Shown here: positions 24,080 to 32,868 of the stretch, piece after piece
Layout of the letters: each line of letters begins with the position of its first letter
How positions within the stretch are numbered: the first letter of the stretch is position 1
From: Acidobacteriota bacterium
GTDB taxonomy: Bacteria; Acidobacteriota; Holophagae; Holophagales; Holophagaceae
Assembly (NCBI GenBank): GCA_016195985.1
Contig: JACPYP010000022.1
Coordinates: 1 to 64,000 of the forward strand
DNA length: 64,000 bases
Reading direction: 5' to 3'
Made by a program: the position numbers and the translations under genes
Notes under the pieces: model-generated
Told to the model about the DNA's origin: nothing
The model's input: only the letters and a program-made list of their open reading frames with translations
The model's database searches: none

Positions 24080-24954
24080 GAGAGGCCGATGCCCTTGAGC
24101 GCGGAAGCCAGCAGGGCCGTGTCGTCGGTGCCCCGGGCCTCGGCGCGGCGCAGCTGGCCCTCGGGCGCGTAGACCACCTGCAACACGAGAGACCCGTCCG
24201 GCTGGGGCGTGGCCAGGGCGCCCAGAGGCTGCTGACAGCCGCCGCCGATGCCCGCCAGCACTTGGCGTTCGAGGGCGACGCAGCGGGCCGTCATGGCGTC
24301 GTGGATCTCGGCCAGGGCCTCCATGAGATCGGGCCGGTCCGCCCGGGCCTCCGCCAGCAGGGCCCCCTGCCCTGGCGCCGGGGGAAGCTCCTCCGGCGAA
24401 AGGGGACGCACCCTGAGGCCGGAGAGATCCAGACCGAGGCGCTTCAGGCCCGCTGCCGCCAGCAGGGTGGCGTGCAAGGGCTCATCCCGGAGGACGCCAT
24501 CCCGCACGCGCTGAAGCCGGGTCTGCACGTTGCCGCGGATCCAGGTGAACCGGGCCCTGGGAAAGAGCTGGCCGAGCACCCGCTCCCGGCGCACGGCGCT
24601 GGTGCCGATGACCAGATCCTCCGGCGCATCGGGCCGCATCACCATCCAATCCGCGGGGTCCTCGCGAAGGGGGATGCAGGCGGGCACGATGCCGGCCGGA
24701 CGTTCCAGGGACACATCCTTGAGGCTGTGGATGAGCAGGTCTGCCTGGCCTGCGGCCATGGCGTCTTCCAGCTCCTTGGTGAAGAAGCCTCCCCCCACCT
24801 GCTTGTCGAGGGGACCCTGCAGCCACTGGTCGCCCGAGGTGGAGAACTTGCGCCAGGACACCTCATAGCCCCTGGATTCGAGAAACCGCACCATGGGCTC
24901 GGCCTGGCCCACGGCCAGCGCGGATCCCCGGGTGGCGACTGTGACGTGTCTCAT
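24076..24954 (-). CDS. hemC: Hydroxymethylbilane synthase (porphobilinogen deaminase)
   Basis: It polymerises four porphobilinogens into hydroxymethylbilane on a covalent dipyrromethane cofactor. 292 residues. Landmarks: VATRGSALAVGQAE, FFTKELEDAM, the catalytic HSLKDVS, GTSAVRRERVL, IRGNVQTRLQRV, and the cofactor Cys in GIGGGCQQPLGA. Overlaps with hemA before (ATGA) and hemD after (ATGA) show tight translational coupling of the A-C-D-B block. Confidence 0.96.
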   Translation of the reverse strand: MRHVTVATRGSALAVGQAEPMVRFLESRGYEVSWRKFSTSGDQWLQGPLDKQVGGGFFTKELEDAMAAGQADLLIHSLKDVSLERPAGIVPACIPLREDPADWMVMRPDAPEDLVIGTSAVRRERVLGQLFPRARFTWIRGNVQTRLQRVRDGVLRDEPLHATLLAAAGLKRLGLDLSGLRVRPLSPEELPPAPGQGALLAEARADRPDLMEALAEIHDAMTARCVALERQVLAGIGGGCQQPLGALATPQPDGSLVLQVVYAPEGQLRRAEARGTDDTALLASALKGIGLS

Positions 24955-26156
24955 GGCTGAACCGCCTCTCCGTCTGCGTTGGGCTTGGGTTGGGTCTGGA
25001 TCAAGGCGCGGAAGGCCAGGGTCCGGCCCCGGGAAAGGATCTCCTTGAGGGCTTCGCGCTGAGCATCATCCAGGCCGGCCATGGAGTCCTCCAGTGCCTG
25101 CGCCTCGGCCTCCAGGGCCCCCCAGGCCGCATCCAGGCGCTCCTGGGCGGACTGCATCTGGCGCTTCCGGTCCCGGGCCATGGCCCGGTGGCGCAGGCGG
25201 GCGGCGGCGCCGATGAGGTAGGGCTCGGCCTTGAGCGCCGCCTCGGCCCGCTGGGCCCGGGCCGTGGTGGTTTGGGCCAGGAAGGCGTTCAGATCGATGC
25301 GATGCACCCAGGGCAGCTGTTCCAGGCCGGGCTCGGAATCCGGCGGCAGGGCCAGATCGAGAATCCGGAGGATGGGCCGCTTGAGGGACTGCCAGGCGTC
25401 CAGGGTGAAGATGGGTTCCGGCGCCGCGGTGGCGCTCACGATGGCGTCGAAGCCTTCCGGATCGTGCTGCAGCCCCGCCAGGTCCACCACGGGCAAATTC
25501 AGAGGATCGGCCAGATCATGGGCGCGGCTCCGGGTGCGATTGGCCACGGACACATTGAAACCCCGCTCCGGCAGGCGCTCCGCCAAGTACTGCGTCATGG
25601 GCCCCACGCCCACCAGCACGATGGAGGAACCCTGGGGAAGGCCCTCGGACAGGTGCTTGAGGGCCACCGTGGCCACGCTCACGTTGCCGTCGGCGAGACC
25701 CAGGCGGGCCCGGAGACGCTGGCCTTCGCGGATGACGTCCTCGATGGCGGTCTGGGCTTCGTCCCCGGCCACGCCCACCTGGCGGGCCTGCACCAGGGCG
25801 TCCTTCAGCTGGCCCGGAATCTCGCGGTCGCCGAGGTTGGCGGATTCCAGCCCGGCGGACATGGCCAGAAGGTGGGCCCAGGCCTCTTCGCCCTGATAGC
25901 GTCGCACGCCGGGCCCCGGGTCGAGGGCCCCCGCCTCGCCCCCCCACACCATCCAAAGCACCCGCTGGCAGGTGGCCAGGTAGACCAGTTCCCGCGCTCC
26001 GCTGCAGCGCTGCCAGTCCCGCAGGTGGGCGGGCAGTCCATCGCGGACGACATAGTGCGCCACTTGGTCCAAGTCGTGAACCGGGGCGTGGAAGCTGATG
26101 AGGACGGGTTCCATATCGAATGTCATGATCGAGAAGTCAGGCTTCGGCTCAGTCAT
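24951..26156 (-). CDS. hemA: Glutamyl-tRNA reductase (divergent)
   Basis: It reduces glutamyl-tRNA(Glu) to glutamate-1-semialdehyde, the committed step of C5 heme synthesis. 401 residues. The nucleophilic Cys is seen in LVYLATCQRVLW, where most family members have STCNR; the Asn-to-Gln change marks it as divergent. The NADP-binding domain reads SIVLVGVGPMTQYLAERLPERGF and VANRTRSRAHDLA. The long C-terminal helical dimerisation domain follows. Three Met codons lie close together at the N-terminus (26156, 26126, 26114), so the start may shift by up to 14 residues. It follows aroC by 33 bp. Confidence 0.92.
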   Translation of the reverse strand: MTEPKPDFSIMTFDMEPVLISFHAPVHDLDQVAHYVVRDGLPAHLRDWQRCSGARELVYLATCQRVLWMVWGGEAGALDPGPGVRRYQGEEAWAHLLAMSAGLESANLGDREIPGQLKDALVQARQVGVAGDEAQTAIEDVIREGQRLRARLGLADGNVSVATVALKHLSEGLPQGSSIVLVGVGPMTQYLAERLPERGFNVSVANRTRSRAHDLADPLNLPVVDLAGLQHDPEGFDAIVSATAAPEPIFTLDAWQSLKRPILRILDLALPPDSEPGLEQLPWVHRIDLNAFLAQTTTARAQRAEAALKAEPYLIGAAARLRHRAMARDRKRQMQSAQERLDAAWGALEAEAQALEDSMAGLDDAQREALKEILSRGRTLAFRALIQTQPKPNADGEAVQP

Positions 26157-26189
26157 CGCTTCGTCATGCCGCCGCGAAAGTGGCGGTCA

Positions 26190-27332
26190 TCACAGCCGTT
26201 GGATCGCGCGGTCCGGAAAGGAGGCTTCCAGCGCCGCCCAATCCCATTCCGCCACGGACGGGACGGAACCCTCCCGCAGATCCTGCTGGGTGAGCCAGGC
26301 GTCGTAGATCACCAAGGCGCACATGGCCTCCGCCACGGGCACGATGCGGGGCGCGATGCAGGGATCGTGGCGGCCGTGGGTGGCGATGTCCGCGGCCTGC
26401 CCTTCGCGGTTGATGGTGCGCTGCGTTTTCGAAATGGAACTGGTGGGCTTCACCGCCAGCCGCACCACCACGGGGGCGCCGGTGCTGATGCCGCCCAGGG
26501 TGCCGCCGGCGTCGTTCTTCTCAGGGCCGGAAGGCCCCAAAGGATCGTTGTTCTCACTGCCCCGGCGCCGGGCGCTCTCGAAGCCCGAGCCCAGCTCCAC
26601 GCCCTTCACCGCCCCGATGGACATGCAGGCCAGGGCCAGCATTCCATCCAGTTTCCCGAAGGCCGGATCGCCCAGGCCGATAGGCAGTCCTTCGATCCAC
26701 ACCTCGCAGACGCCGCCCACGCTGTCCCCTTCGGCCTTGGCCGCTTCCACGGCGACCTTCTGGGCCTCGAAGGCAGAGGGGTCCGCCACCCGCAGGGCGT
26801 TCTGTTCCACGAAGGCCCAATCCACCTCACCCCCGGCGATGCCGGCGATCTCGCGGTTGAAGCCGCGCACCGACACGCCCAGGGCGGCCAGCTGCTGCTT
26901 GGCCCAAGCTCCGGCGGCCACCCGCGCCAGGGTTTCCCGGCCGCTGCTGCGCCCTCCCCCGCGGGGATCGCGGATGCCGTATTTCCGGTCATAGGTGAGA
27001 TCCGCGTGGCCGGGCCTGAATAGGTCGGAAATGGCCTTGTAGTCGCCGCTCTTCTGGTTTTCGTTGAACACCACCAGGGCGATGGGGTGGCCCGTGGTCC
27101 TTCCCTCGAAGACACCGCTCAGCACCTGCACGCGGTCCGCTTCGCTGCGAGGCGTCACCAGATCCGACTGGCCGGGGCGGCGGCGATCCATTTCCTTCTG
27201 GATGGCCGCCAGGTCGAAGGGCAAGCCGGGTTTCGCGCCGTCGATGACCACGCCCACGGCCGCGCCATGGCTCTCGCCGAAGGTCACAATGCGGAAGGCG
27301 CGACCAAAACTGGAGGGAGAATCGAAGAGCAT
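26190..27332 (-). CDS. aroC: Chorismate synthase
   Basis: The last shikimate step: trans-elimination from EPSP to chorismate, needing reduced FMN. The 380 residues start MLFDSPSSFGRAFRIVTFGESHG, the conserved family opening. The track ORF adds 196 unrelated residues, out of frame with the Wzi gene on the other strand, and should be ignored. Family signatures: GESHGAAVGVVIDG, RRPGQSDLVTPRSEAD, YGIRDPRGGGRSSGRET, VKPTSSISKTQRTIN, GRHDPCIAPRIVPVAEAMCAL. It probably leads the hem operon; chorismate also feeds the futalosine pathway that uses mqnE. Confidence 0.96.
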   Translation of the reverse strand: MLFDSPSSFGRAFRIVTFGESHGAAVGVVIDGAKPGLPFDLAAIQKEMDRRRPGQSDLVTPRSEADRVQVLSGVFEGRTTGHPIALVVFNENQKSGDYKAISDLFRPGHADLTYDRKYGIRDPRGGGRSSGRETLARVAAGAWAKQQLAALGVSVRGFNREIAGIAGGEVDWAFVEQNALRVADPSAFEAQKVAVEAAKAEGDSVGGVCEVWIEGLPIGLGDPAFGKLDGMLALACMSIGAVKGVELGSGFESARRRGSENNDPLGPSGPEKNDAGGTLGGISTGAPVVVRLAVKPTSSISKTQRTINREGQAADIATHGRHDPCIAPRIVPVAEAMCALVIYDAWLTQQDLREGSVPSVAEWDWAALEASFPDRAIQRL

Positions 27333-27467
27333 CGGTCCATTGTGACCCCGAGCGGCGGCTTCGTCACGGGAAGGGTTCGGTCCGGTCACCCTTGGCACAG
27401 AACTTGGCACGGAACCGTTCAGGAAAGGTTCAGGAAGGGCTGGTAGGCTTGGTCTTTTGGATATCCG

Positions 27468-29096
27468 ATGCCCCTGGATTCCCCCTCTGGCCTCCTCCGC
27501 CACGGCCTCTGCTGGGCCCTTCTTTGCGGTCCCCTGGCCGCCCAGGCTCCCGTCCTCCAGGATGAGGCCGAGCGCCTGCGGCAAGCTTTCGCGCATTGGG
27601 GCGAGGGGGACCCTGCCCCGTTGGACAAGGCCGCCGGCCAAGCTCCGGCCTTTACGGGCACCGCGGCCCTCGTGGCCATCGCGCCAGGCGGCACGGCACG
27701 CACCCCGCTGCTGGACGGCGGGGGCTTGGGCACGGTCCTGAACGGGCCTGGCCTGGCCTGGCAGCTGGGCTGGTCCCGCGGCGGCTTCGAGATGGACACC
27801 ACGTTCCTCGCCGTCCATGGCAGCGGAGGGCAGGCCGACCGGCTGCGCCTCTTCCAGGGGCGCCTCGGATACCGATCCCAGGGCGGGTGGCGCTTCGCCC
27901 TGGAACGCATGCCCTTCCAATGGGGGTACGGCATCACCGGCGGGTACCTGTACGGAACTTCCGCCCGGGCCTTTCCCAGGGCCGTGGTGGAAACGCCCGC
28001 CGTGGATGTTTCCGTCTTCGGCGTTCCCCTGGGCAATTGGGGCTTCGAGGCTTTTCTGGGGAAGCTGGGAGCCGATCAGCAGGTGCCGGATTGGGCGGCC
28101 GACCGGGAGCAGAGCCTGGCGGTCGCACGGACCCAGGGCGGAATCATCCAGGGCGCCTTCCAGGGCGGCTACCGCCTGAAGGCCCGCTTCGGATCGAGCA
28201 TGGAGATGAATTTCGCCATCTCCTCGCAGTGGGGCGGCATCGGGGCCGATGGGCGCAAGATCACGGATGGATACCGCTTCAGGGACTACCTAGGCGCCTT
28301 TTTCGGTGGCCAGAACATCGCCGTCAGCGAGGCCTCGGGCGACCCCGCCAACCCCAGCGGCGGACTGACCAAGAGCCAGAGCAACGGCATCGCCAATGTC
28401 GAGATGCGCTTCCGCCCCGCCTGGCTGGCGGAACTGGCCGGCGCCAAGGGCGCCTTCGCCTACATCAGCCGCGGAGGCGAGAACGTGAACTGGCAGTGGA
28501 AGGACTTCCTCCACCACCCCCTGCGGTCGATCTGGCACGACGTGAAGGCGGACGCGACCACCTCGCCACGCGCCGTCTGGCACAAGGATCGCCGCGAGGC
28601 CTCGCCCAACCTGCAATGGCCCAACGAAGCTGTGGGCTTGCAGTTCAGCTGGGAGCACGCCGACCTGGGCCTCGAGTATCTGGACAACCGCACCGGCGAA
28701 AGGCCCGGCACCGGCTACCAGACCTACTCGCACTGGTTCTTCCTGGCGGGGCATTCCAATGGCGGCGACCCCATGGGCGACGCCTTCGGCGGCAGCATCA
28801 TCAGCCGCAGCGTGTCCTGGGGCTGGAAGGAGCGTGACTGGTCCATCCGCGGCATCTTCACGGATGGCCTCCGGGTCTTCCGGGACGACCTCGCCCAATG
28901 GCAGGCGGTCCACCCAGGCTTCTCCCCCATGCCGAACCATTTCCAGCATGTGGAGCTGCAGGGCAGATTCACCTTCGCCGAGAAGTGGAGCGCGGGTGCC
29001 AGCCTCGCCTACCAGCGCGAGCAGAAGCTGCACTTCGAGCCGGGTCTCAACGCCCGCGGCACCAATGCCGTGGTGGCCCTCGCCCGGCGGTTCTGA
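27468..29096 (+). CDS. Wzi-like capsule assembly / outer membrane beta-barrel protein
   Basis: A 542-residue exported protein: signal peptide (LCWALLCGPLAAQAP), then VLQDEAERLRQAFAHWGEG, then a long run of alternating aromatic/hydrophobic strands ending in Phe (VVALARRF), the mark of an outer membrane beta-barrel. The pattern and length fit the Wzi family, which anchors capsular polysaccharide at the surface. A shorter relative lies at 41064 and shares the QAPxLQD opening. The two genes bracket a block of glycosyltransferase and sugar-nucleotide genes, which supports an exopolysaccharide or LPS role. Confidence 0.75.
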   Translation: MPLDSPSGLLRHGLCWALLCGPLAAQAPVLQDEAERLRQAFAHWGEGDPAPLDKAAGQAPAFTGTAALVAIAPGGTARTPLLDGGGLGTVLNGPGLAWQLGWSRGGFEMDTTFLAVHGSGGQADRLRLFQGRLGYRSQGGWRFALERMPFQWGYGITGGYLYGTSARAFPRAVVETPAVDVSVFGVPLGNWGFEAFLGKLGADQQVPDWAADREQSLAVARTQGGIIQGAFQGGYRLKARFGSSMEMNFAISSQWGGIGADGRKITDGYRFRDYLGAFFGGQNIAVSEASGDPANPSGGLTKSQSNGIANVEMRFRPAWLAELAGAKGAFAYISRGGENVNWQWKDFLHHPLRSIWHDVKADATTSPRAVWHKDRREASPNLQWPNEAVGLQFSWEHADLGLEYLDNRTGERPGTGYQTYSHWFFLAGHSNGGDPMGDAFGGSIISRSVSWGWKERDWSIRGIFTDGLRVFRDDLAQWQAVHPGFSPMPNHFQHVELQGRFTFAEKWSAGASLAYQREQKLHFEPGLNARGTNAVVALARRF

Positions 29097-29100
29097 TGCC

Positions 29101-29240
29101 GATTTGAATTCAAAAGATAAGGAACACCACCAAGACGCCAAGACACCAAGAAAAACAAGAGCCACTGTTCATGCCGTTCTTGGTGCCTTGGCGTCTTGGT
29201 GGTGAAAGTCCTTTTTCGATTGGACTGAACCCAACTTGGC
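29101..29240. repeat. Direct repeat copy A of an intergenic segment
   Basis: GATTTGAATTCAAAAGATAA, the CACCAAG palindrome and a TTGGACTGAACCCAACTTGG tail are repeated at 29496-29625 with about 90 percent identity by eye. The 535-bp gap between the Wzi gene and the next gene (29097-29631) is filled by such repeats, and I see no gene in it. Confidence 0.8.
29125..29204. repeat. Palindromic 'CACCAAG' repeat after the Wzi gene (copy 1)
   Basis: CACCACCAAGACGCCAAG on the left mirrors CTTGGCGTCTTGGTGGTG on the right with perfect complementarity, followed inward by ACACCAAGAA and TTCTTGGTG. It is the strongest hairpin of this family in the window. Confidence 0.88.
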
Positions 29241-29263
29241 ATGAATCCGTGCCCATTCGTTGA

Positions 29264-29298
29264 ATCCGTGGTTTCACTTGGTCCTGTGAACACGGATC
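29264..29298. repeat. Inverted 'ATCCGTG' repeat
   Basis: ATCCGTG and CACGGAT frame 21 bases. Related GAATCCGTG and CACGGATTCACACGGATT stretches lie at 29243 and 29462-29500, so several such motifs can pair across the gap. Confidence 0.55.
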
Positions 29299-29327
29299 CA
29301 CACGAATAAAAGAAAGGCGCCCGCTCC

Positions 29328-29390
29328 ATCCCCTTCATCCCGGATAAACATCTTTTTTTCTTTTGCCAGGATGGAGGGGATGAAGGGGAT
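29328..29390. repeat. Inverted 'ATCCCCTTCATCC' repeat
   Basis: ATCCCCTTCATCC (29328-29340) and GGATGAAGGGGAT (29378-29390) are perfect 13-bp arms. The loop contains a T-rich stretch. It is a different repeat type from its neighbours. Confidence 0.75.
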
Positions 29391-29495
29391 AAGGATAAAG
29401 GCCGCTTGGGGCCCAGGAACCTTTGTCTGTGGTTCTCACGGCTTTTCAAAAAGCGGGTTGGCCACGGATGACACGGATTCACACGGATTCACACG

Positions 29496-29625
29496 GATTT
29501 GAATTCAAAAGATAAGGAACACCACCAAGACGCCAAGACACTAAGAAAAACAAGAGCCGCTGTTCATGCCGTTCTTGATGCCTTGGTGGTGAAAATCCTT
29601 TTCTATTGGATTGAACGCAGCTTGG
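29496..29625. repeat. Direct repeat copy B, containing a shortened palindrome
   Basis: It repeats 29101-29240. The right arm of its palindrome lacks about nine bases (GTTCTTGATGCCTTGGTGGTG against GTTCTTGGTGCCTTGGCGTCTTGGTGGTG), so its hairpin (29520-29591) is weaker than copy A. Confidence 0.8.
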
Positions 29626-29631
29626 TATATG

Positions 29632-30558
29632 TCAGTCGTCGACGGTGAGGATGGGCACGATTCCCAACTCCGAGGCCAAGCCCACCTTCGCCTCGTCCTT
29701 CACCCAGGGGAAGTAGTCCTTGAGCGCCAGGGGGAACCGCTCCTGGGCCAGCATGGCCCGCCAGCGTTCCGGCGCGCCCTGGTAGCCGTAATAGGTTTCC
29801 TTGAACCTGAGCTGGGCCTCGATGACGTAGGCCAGGTGCTGGAACACCAGGCCCGCCTCCTCGGTCTCCCGGTGGGAAAAGACGGATGGGTCCGTGGGTT
29901 TGAAGGGAGGCCGGAGGCGCTTGCCGCGGAGCATCCGCGGCCATTGCCGCCACTGTTCGAAGCGGTGGAAGAGGCCCGGTGGCTCGTGGGATTCCCAGTG
30001 GTCGCCAGGCTCGAAGCGCCAGGTGCGCAGCCACTCGTAGGAACTGTTGTTGCCGTAGGTGTCGCGGCTGGTCAGCACGTGGTTGGGGCCCACGAAGAAC
30101 TGGCACCAGTAGTAGGCGGCCCGCTTGGCGGGATGGGCGATGAAGAGCTCGCGGGTGCGGATGATCTGCTCCGCAGTCCACAGCTCGTCCGCATCTACCT
30201 GCCAGAGCAGGCATTCTTCCTGGATGTTCGCCAGGGGCGCGCGGACCATGGCCAGCTTGCCGTCCCAGAAGGTTCCGGGGGGACGGCGGTAGACCGTCAC
30301 TTGGCCCGGGTGGGCCGCAGCGATCTCGTCCAGGTAGGCGCTGGTGCCGTCGTTGCTGCGGCCCTGGTCGTGGAAGGCCCCCTCGATGCGGCCACCGGCG
30401 GCCACGCTCCACGCGGTGTCGTGCTTAAGTTCGGCCACGCCCTCGACCACATGCCAATGCCAGCGGAACGGCAGCTGCTTGAAAAGTTCCAGATGGTAAC
30501 GGATGAAGGGCTCGCCGTTGAGGACGATGGTGAAGAAGTGGATGGGCAGCGCGCTCAT
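29632..30558 (-). CDS. Glycosyltransferase-like protein
   Basis: 308 residues beginning [31 protein letters not shown], a start common among GT2-like enzymes. A DxD-type metal site is visible as [15 protein letters not shown] at about 115. The rest ([27 protein letters not shown]) has no signature I know. The track shows a 659-residue ORF here, but its first 351 codons are an out-of-frame shadow of the UDP-glucuronate decarboxylase gene. The true start overlaps that gene's stop (ATGA). It is last in a four-gene minus-strand glycosylation operon. The transferase class and sugar are unknown. Confidence 0.68.
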   Translation of the reverse strand: MSALPIHFFTIVLNGEPFIRYHLELFKQLPFRWHWHVVEGVAELKHDTAWSVAAGGRIEGAFHDQGRSNDGTSAYLDEIAAAHPGQVTVYRRPPGTFWDGKLAMVRAPLANIQEECLLWQVDADELWTAEQIIRTRELFIAHPAKRAAYYWCQFFVGPNHVLTSRDTYGNNSSYEWLRTWRFEPGDHWESHEPPGLFHRFEQWRQWPRMLRGKRLRPPFKPTDPSVFSHRETEEAGLVFQHLAYVIEAQLRFKETYYGYQGAPERWRAMLAQERFPLALKDYFPWVKDEAKVGLASELGIVPILTVDD

Positions 30559-31490
30559 GCCAGCCGTTTCCGGAAATAGGCGATGGTCTCCTTGAGACCG
30601 TCCTCCAGGTTCACCTTGGGCTCCCAACCCAACAGGGCCTTGGCCTTGGAGATGTCCGGGCGACGCTGCTGGGGATCGTCCGGCGGCAGGGGCTGGAAGA
30701 TGAGCTTCGATTTGCTCCCCGCGAGCCGGATCACGGTCTCCGCCAGCTGCAGCATGGTGAATTCGCCGGGATTGCCCAGGTTCACGGGCCCTGTGGTGGC
30801 GTTCTGCTCCATGAAGGCGGTCATGCCGGAAATGAGATCGTCCACATAGCAGAAGGAGCGGGTCTGCTGGCCCTCGCCGTAGATGGTGACGTCCTGCCCC
30901 TGCAGAGCCTGCACGATGAAGTTGCTCACCACGCGGCCGTCGTTGGGATGCATGCGGGGGCCGTAGGTATTGAAGATGCGGATGACGCGGATGTCTGTGG
31001 CGTACTGCCGGTGGTAGCTGAAGAACAGGCTCTCGGCGCAGCGCTTGCCCTCGTCGTAGCAGCTGCGGATGCCCAGGGGATTCACGTTGCCCCAGTAATC
31101 CTCGGTCTGGGGCTGCACCTTGGGATCGCCGTAGACCTCGGAGGTGGAGGCCTGCAGGATGCGGGCGCCGGTGCGCCGCGCCAAGCCCAGCATGTTGATG
31201 GAGCCGTGCACGCAGGTCTTGATGGTCTCCACCGGGTCCTTCTGGTAGTGCACGGGCGAGGCGGGGCAGGCCAGGTTGTAGACTTCGTCGGCTTCCAGGT
31301 GGATGGGCACCATGACGTCGTGGCGGATCACTTCGAAGTAGGGATTGCCCATGAGGTGCAGGACGTTCTGCTTGCTGCCCGTGAAGAAATTGTCCAGGCA
31401 CATGACCTCGTGCCCCTGGGCGAGCAGCCGCTCGCAGAGGTGCGATCCGAGGAAGCCCGCGCCGCCGGTGACCAGAATGCGTTTCGTCAT
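30555..31490 (-). CDS. UDP-glucuronate decarboxylase (UDP-xylose synthase) type SDR
   Basis: An extended short-chain dehydrogenase of 311 residues. The NAD-binding loop is [17 protein letters not shown]. The family-specific [30 protein letters not shown] and the catalytic [15 protein letters not shown] (YxxxK) are those of UXS enzymes, which convert UDP-glucuronate to UDP-xylose. [20 protein letters not shown] and [13 protein letters not shown] agree. The ATG at 31490 is the family start; the track's extra 206 codons are not. ATGA overlaps on both sides couple it to two glycosyltransferases, one of which may use the pentose. Confidence 0.9.
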   Translation of the reverse strand: MTKRILVTGGAGFLGSHLCERLLAQGHEVMCLDNFFTGSKQNVLHLMGNPYFEVIRHDVMVPIHLEADEVYNLACPASPVHYQKDPVETIKTCVHGSINMLGLARRTGARILQASTSEVYGDPKVQPQTEDYWGNVNPLGIRSCYDEGKRCAESLFFSYHRQYATDIRVIRIFNTYGPRMHPNDGRVVSNFIVQALQGQDVTIYGEGQQTRSFCYVDDLISGMTAFMEQNATTGPVNLGNPGEFTMLQLAETVIRLAGSKSKLIFQPLPPDDPQQRRPDISKAKALLGWEPKVNLEDGLKETIAYFRKRLA

Positions 31491-32860
31491 GATTGCTCCG
31501 CGGGGAGGGGGGCCTTGGAATCGATGGGGGCGCGCATGCGCCAGGAAAGGCCCTGGGCCCCGAAAGCGCCGCCGGGCACGTTCCAGAGAGCGCCCCCGGC
31601 CTCCCCCGCAATCTGGGCGAGACCCAGGACGCCGGGCGCGTTGGAAAATCCGAGCACTGGCAGCTGCGCGATGGTTTCGAGGCCGTAGGCGAGGTAGGCG
31701 GCCAAGGGGCCCTGCCCCTGGATGCGGACCGCGCCGCCCGGATGCTGGTGGTGGAAGGGGACCAGCAGGCTGCACATGACCGACGCGGGGTACCGCTTCA
31801 GGGCCTGGTCCGTGGGCGGAAGCCCCCGCAGCAGCCAGCGGAAGGGCTGGGCCCAGTCCTGCCCCAGGCTCGACGGATCCCCGCCCTTGCGGCGAGGACG
31901 AAGGCTCTGCGCTCCGGATTCCAGAGGCTCCGCCAGGGCGCGAACGGGAAGGCCCAGCAGGGTGCCCGGCCTGGCCGCGCGAAACCCCTTCGGACAGCGG
32001 CCCAGCTCCTCGCAGGCCAGGGCCAGCCAGAAGGAGGCGGGGCCGGTATCGTCGATCCAGAGGGGGGCGCCCTGGGGCACCTTCGCCAACAGGGCGCCCG
32101 CGAGACACCGGGCCTGGGCGTGGGCGCGCGCCACATGGCGCTGGATGGCCGGGAGCATGCCTTCAAAGGGATCCGGAAGGTGGGCGGCGCGCGCGCCGTA
32201 CACCTTCAGCACGCTGCGGTAGATGGCCTGGGCCACGGCGTGGTAGCCCAGCGACTCGGCCCGGGAACCTCCGTGGCTGCGGTACTCCACCAGGGCCTTG
32301 GGGACGTGGACCCGGGGGCCCAGGCCATCGGATTTCAGGGCGAAGTAGACATCGTCCGCGAGATCGTCGGCGCTGAAACCGCCCACGGCCTCGGCCAGCT
32401 GGGTGGTGGCCGCGAAGGGCGCGCCCAGGGAATCCCAGGAGAAAAGCCGGGCCGAGCTGAACACGGGAGGACGCTTCCGGTACTTCCGGCCGCGCCCGTC
32501 TTCATCGATGTCGTACTGATCGCAATAGGCCAAGGCCATGGGGTGCTGGCGGAGGGCCTCGCGGAAGGCGGAAACGTAGTTGGGGCCCAGGCGGTTGTCC
32601 GTGTGGATGTAACTGAAGAACTCCCCGGTGGCCAAGCGCAGCATCTCGTTGAGGCAGAGGCCGGGGTCCATGCGCCGGGGCTCATGGATGAAGTGGATGC
32701 GGGGATCCGCGTAGGCCGCCATGACCTGGGGCGTGGCGTCGGTGCTGTTGTCGAGGATCCACAGCTCCCAGTCCGGATCGTCCTGGGCCAGCACGGAATC
32801 CACCGCCTCGCGGATGAAGTGGGCCTGATTGTAGGAGGGCATCAGCAGAAGAAACGGCAT
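31487..32860 (-). CDS. Family 2 glycosyltransferase with C-terminal extension
   Basis: 457 residues. The N-terminal 230 residues are a GT-A fold: [39 protein letters not shown], and the metal site [15 protein letters not shown]. The remaining about 220 residues form no domain I recognise; they contain [21 protein letters not shown] and may be a substrate-binding or second module. The stop overlaps the UXS start (ATGA), and the GT4-like gene ends nine bases upstream. The acceptor is probably a surface polysaccharide; the donor is unknown. Confidence 0.85.
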   Translation of the reverse strand: MPFLLLMPSYNQAHFIREAVDSVLAQDDPDWELWILDNSTDATPQVMAAYADPRIHFIHEPRRMDPGLCLNEMLRLATGEFFSYIHTDNRLGPNYVSAFREALRQHPMALAYCDQYDIDEDGRGRKYRKRPPVFSSARLFSWDSLGAPFAATTQLAEAVGGFSADDLADDVYFALKSDGLGPRVHVPKALVEYRSHGGSRAESLGYHAVAQAIYRSVLKVYGARAAHLPDPFEGMLPAIQRHVARAHAQARCLAGALLAKVPQGAPLWIDDTGPASFWLALACEELGRCPKGFRAARPGTLLGLPVRALAEPLESGAQSLRPRRKGGDPSSLGQDWAQPFRWLLRGLPPTDQALKRYPASVMCSLLVPFHHQHPGGAVRIQGQGPLAAYLAYGLETIAQLPVLGFSNAPGVLGLAQIAGEAGGALWNVPGGAFGAQGLSWRMRAPIDSKAPLPAEQS

Positions 32861-32868
32861 GGAGGATC

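Noticed and set aside
24990-27023. 677-codon plus-strand ORF opposite hemA and aroC
   Set aside because: Low-complexity Gly/His/Gln composition, no domains, and both opposite genes are certain.
26190-27920. 576-residue form of chorismate synthase
   Set aside because: The extra 196 residues are antisense shadow of the Wzi gene; the family start MLFDSPSSFGRAF is internal.
29632-31611. 659-residue minus-strand ORF as one long protein
   Set aside because: Its first 351 codons overlap the UDP-glucuronate decarboxylase gene out of frame and read as Arg/Pro/His-rich shadow sequence. Only the last 308 codons, from an ATGA overlap, look real.
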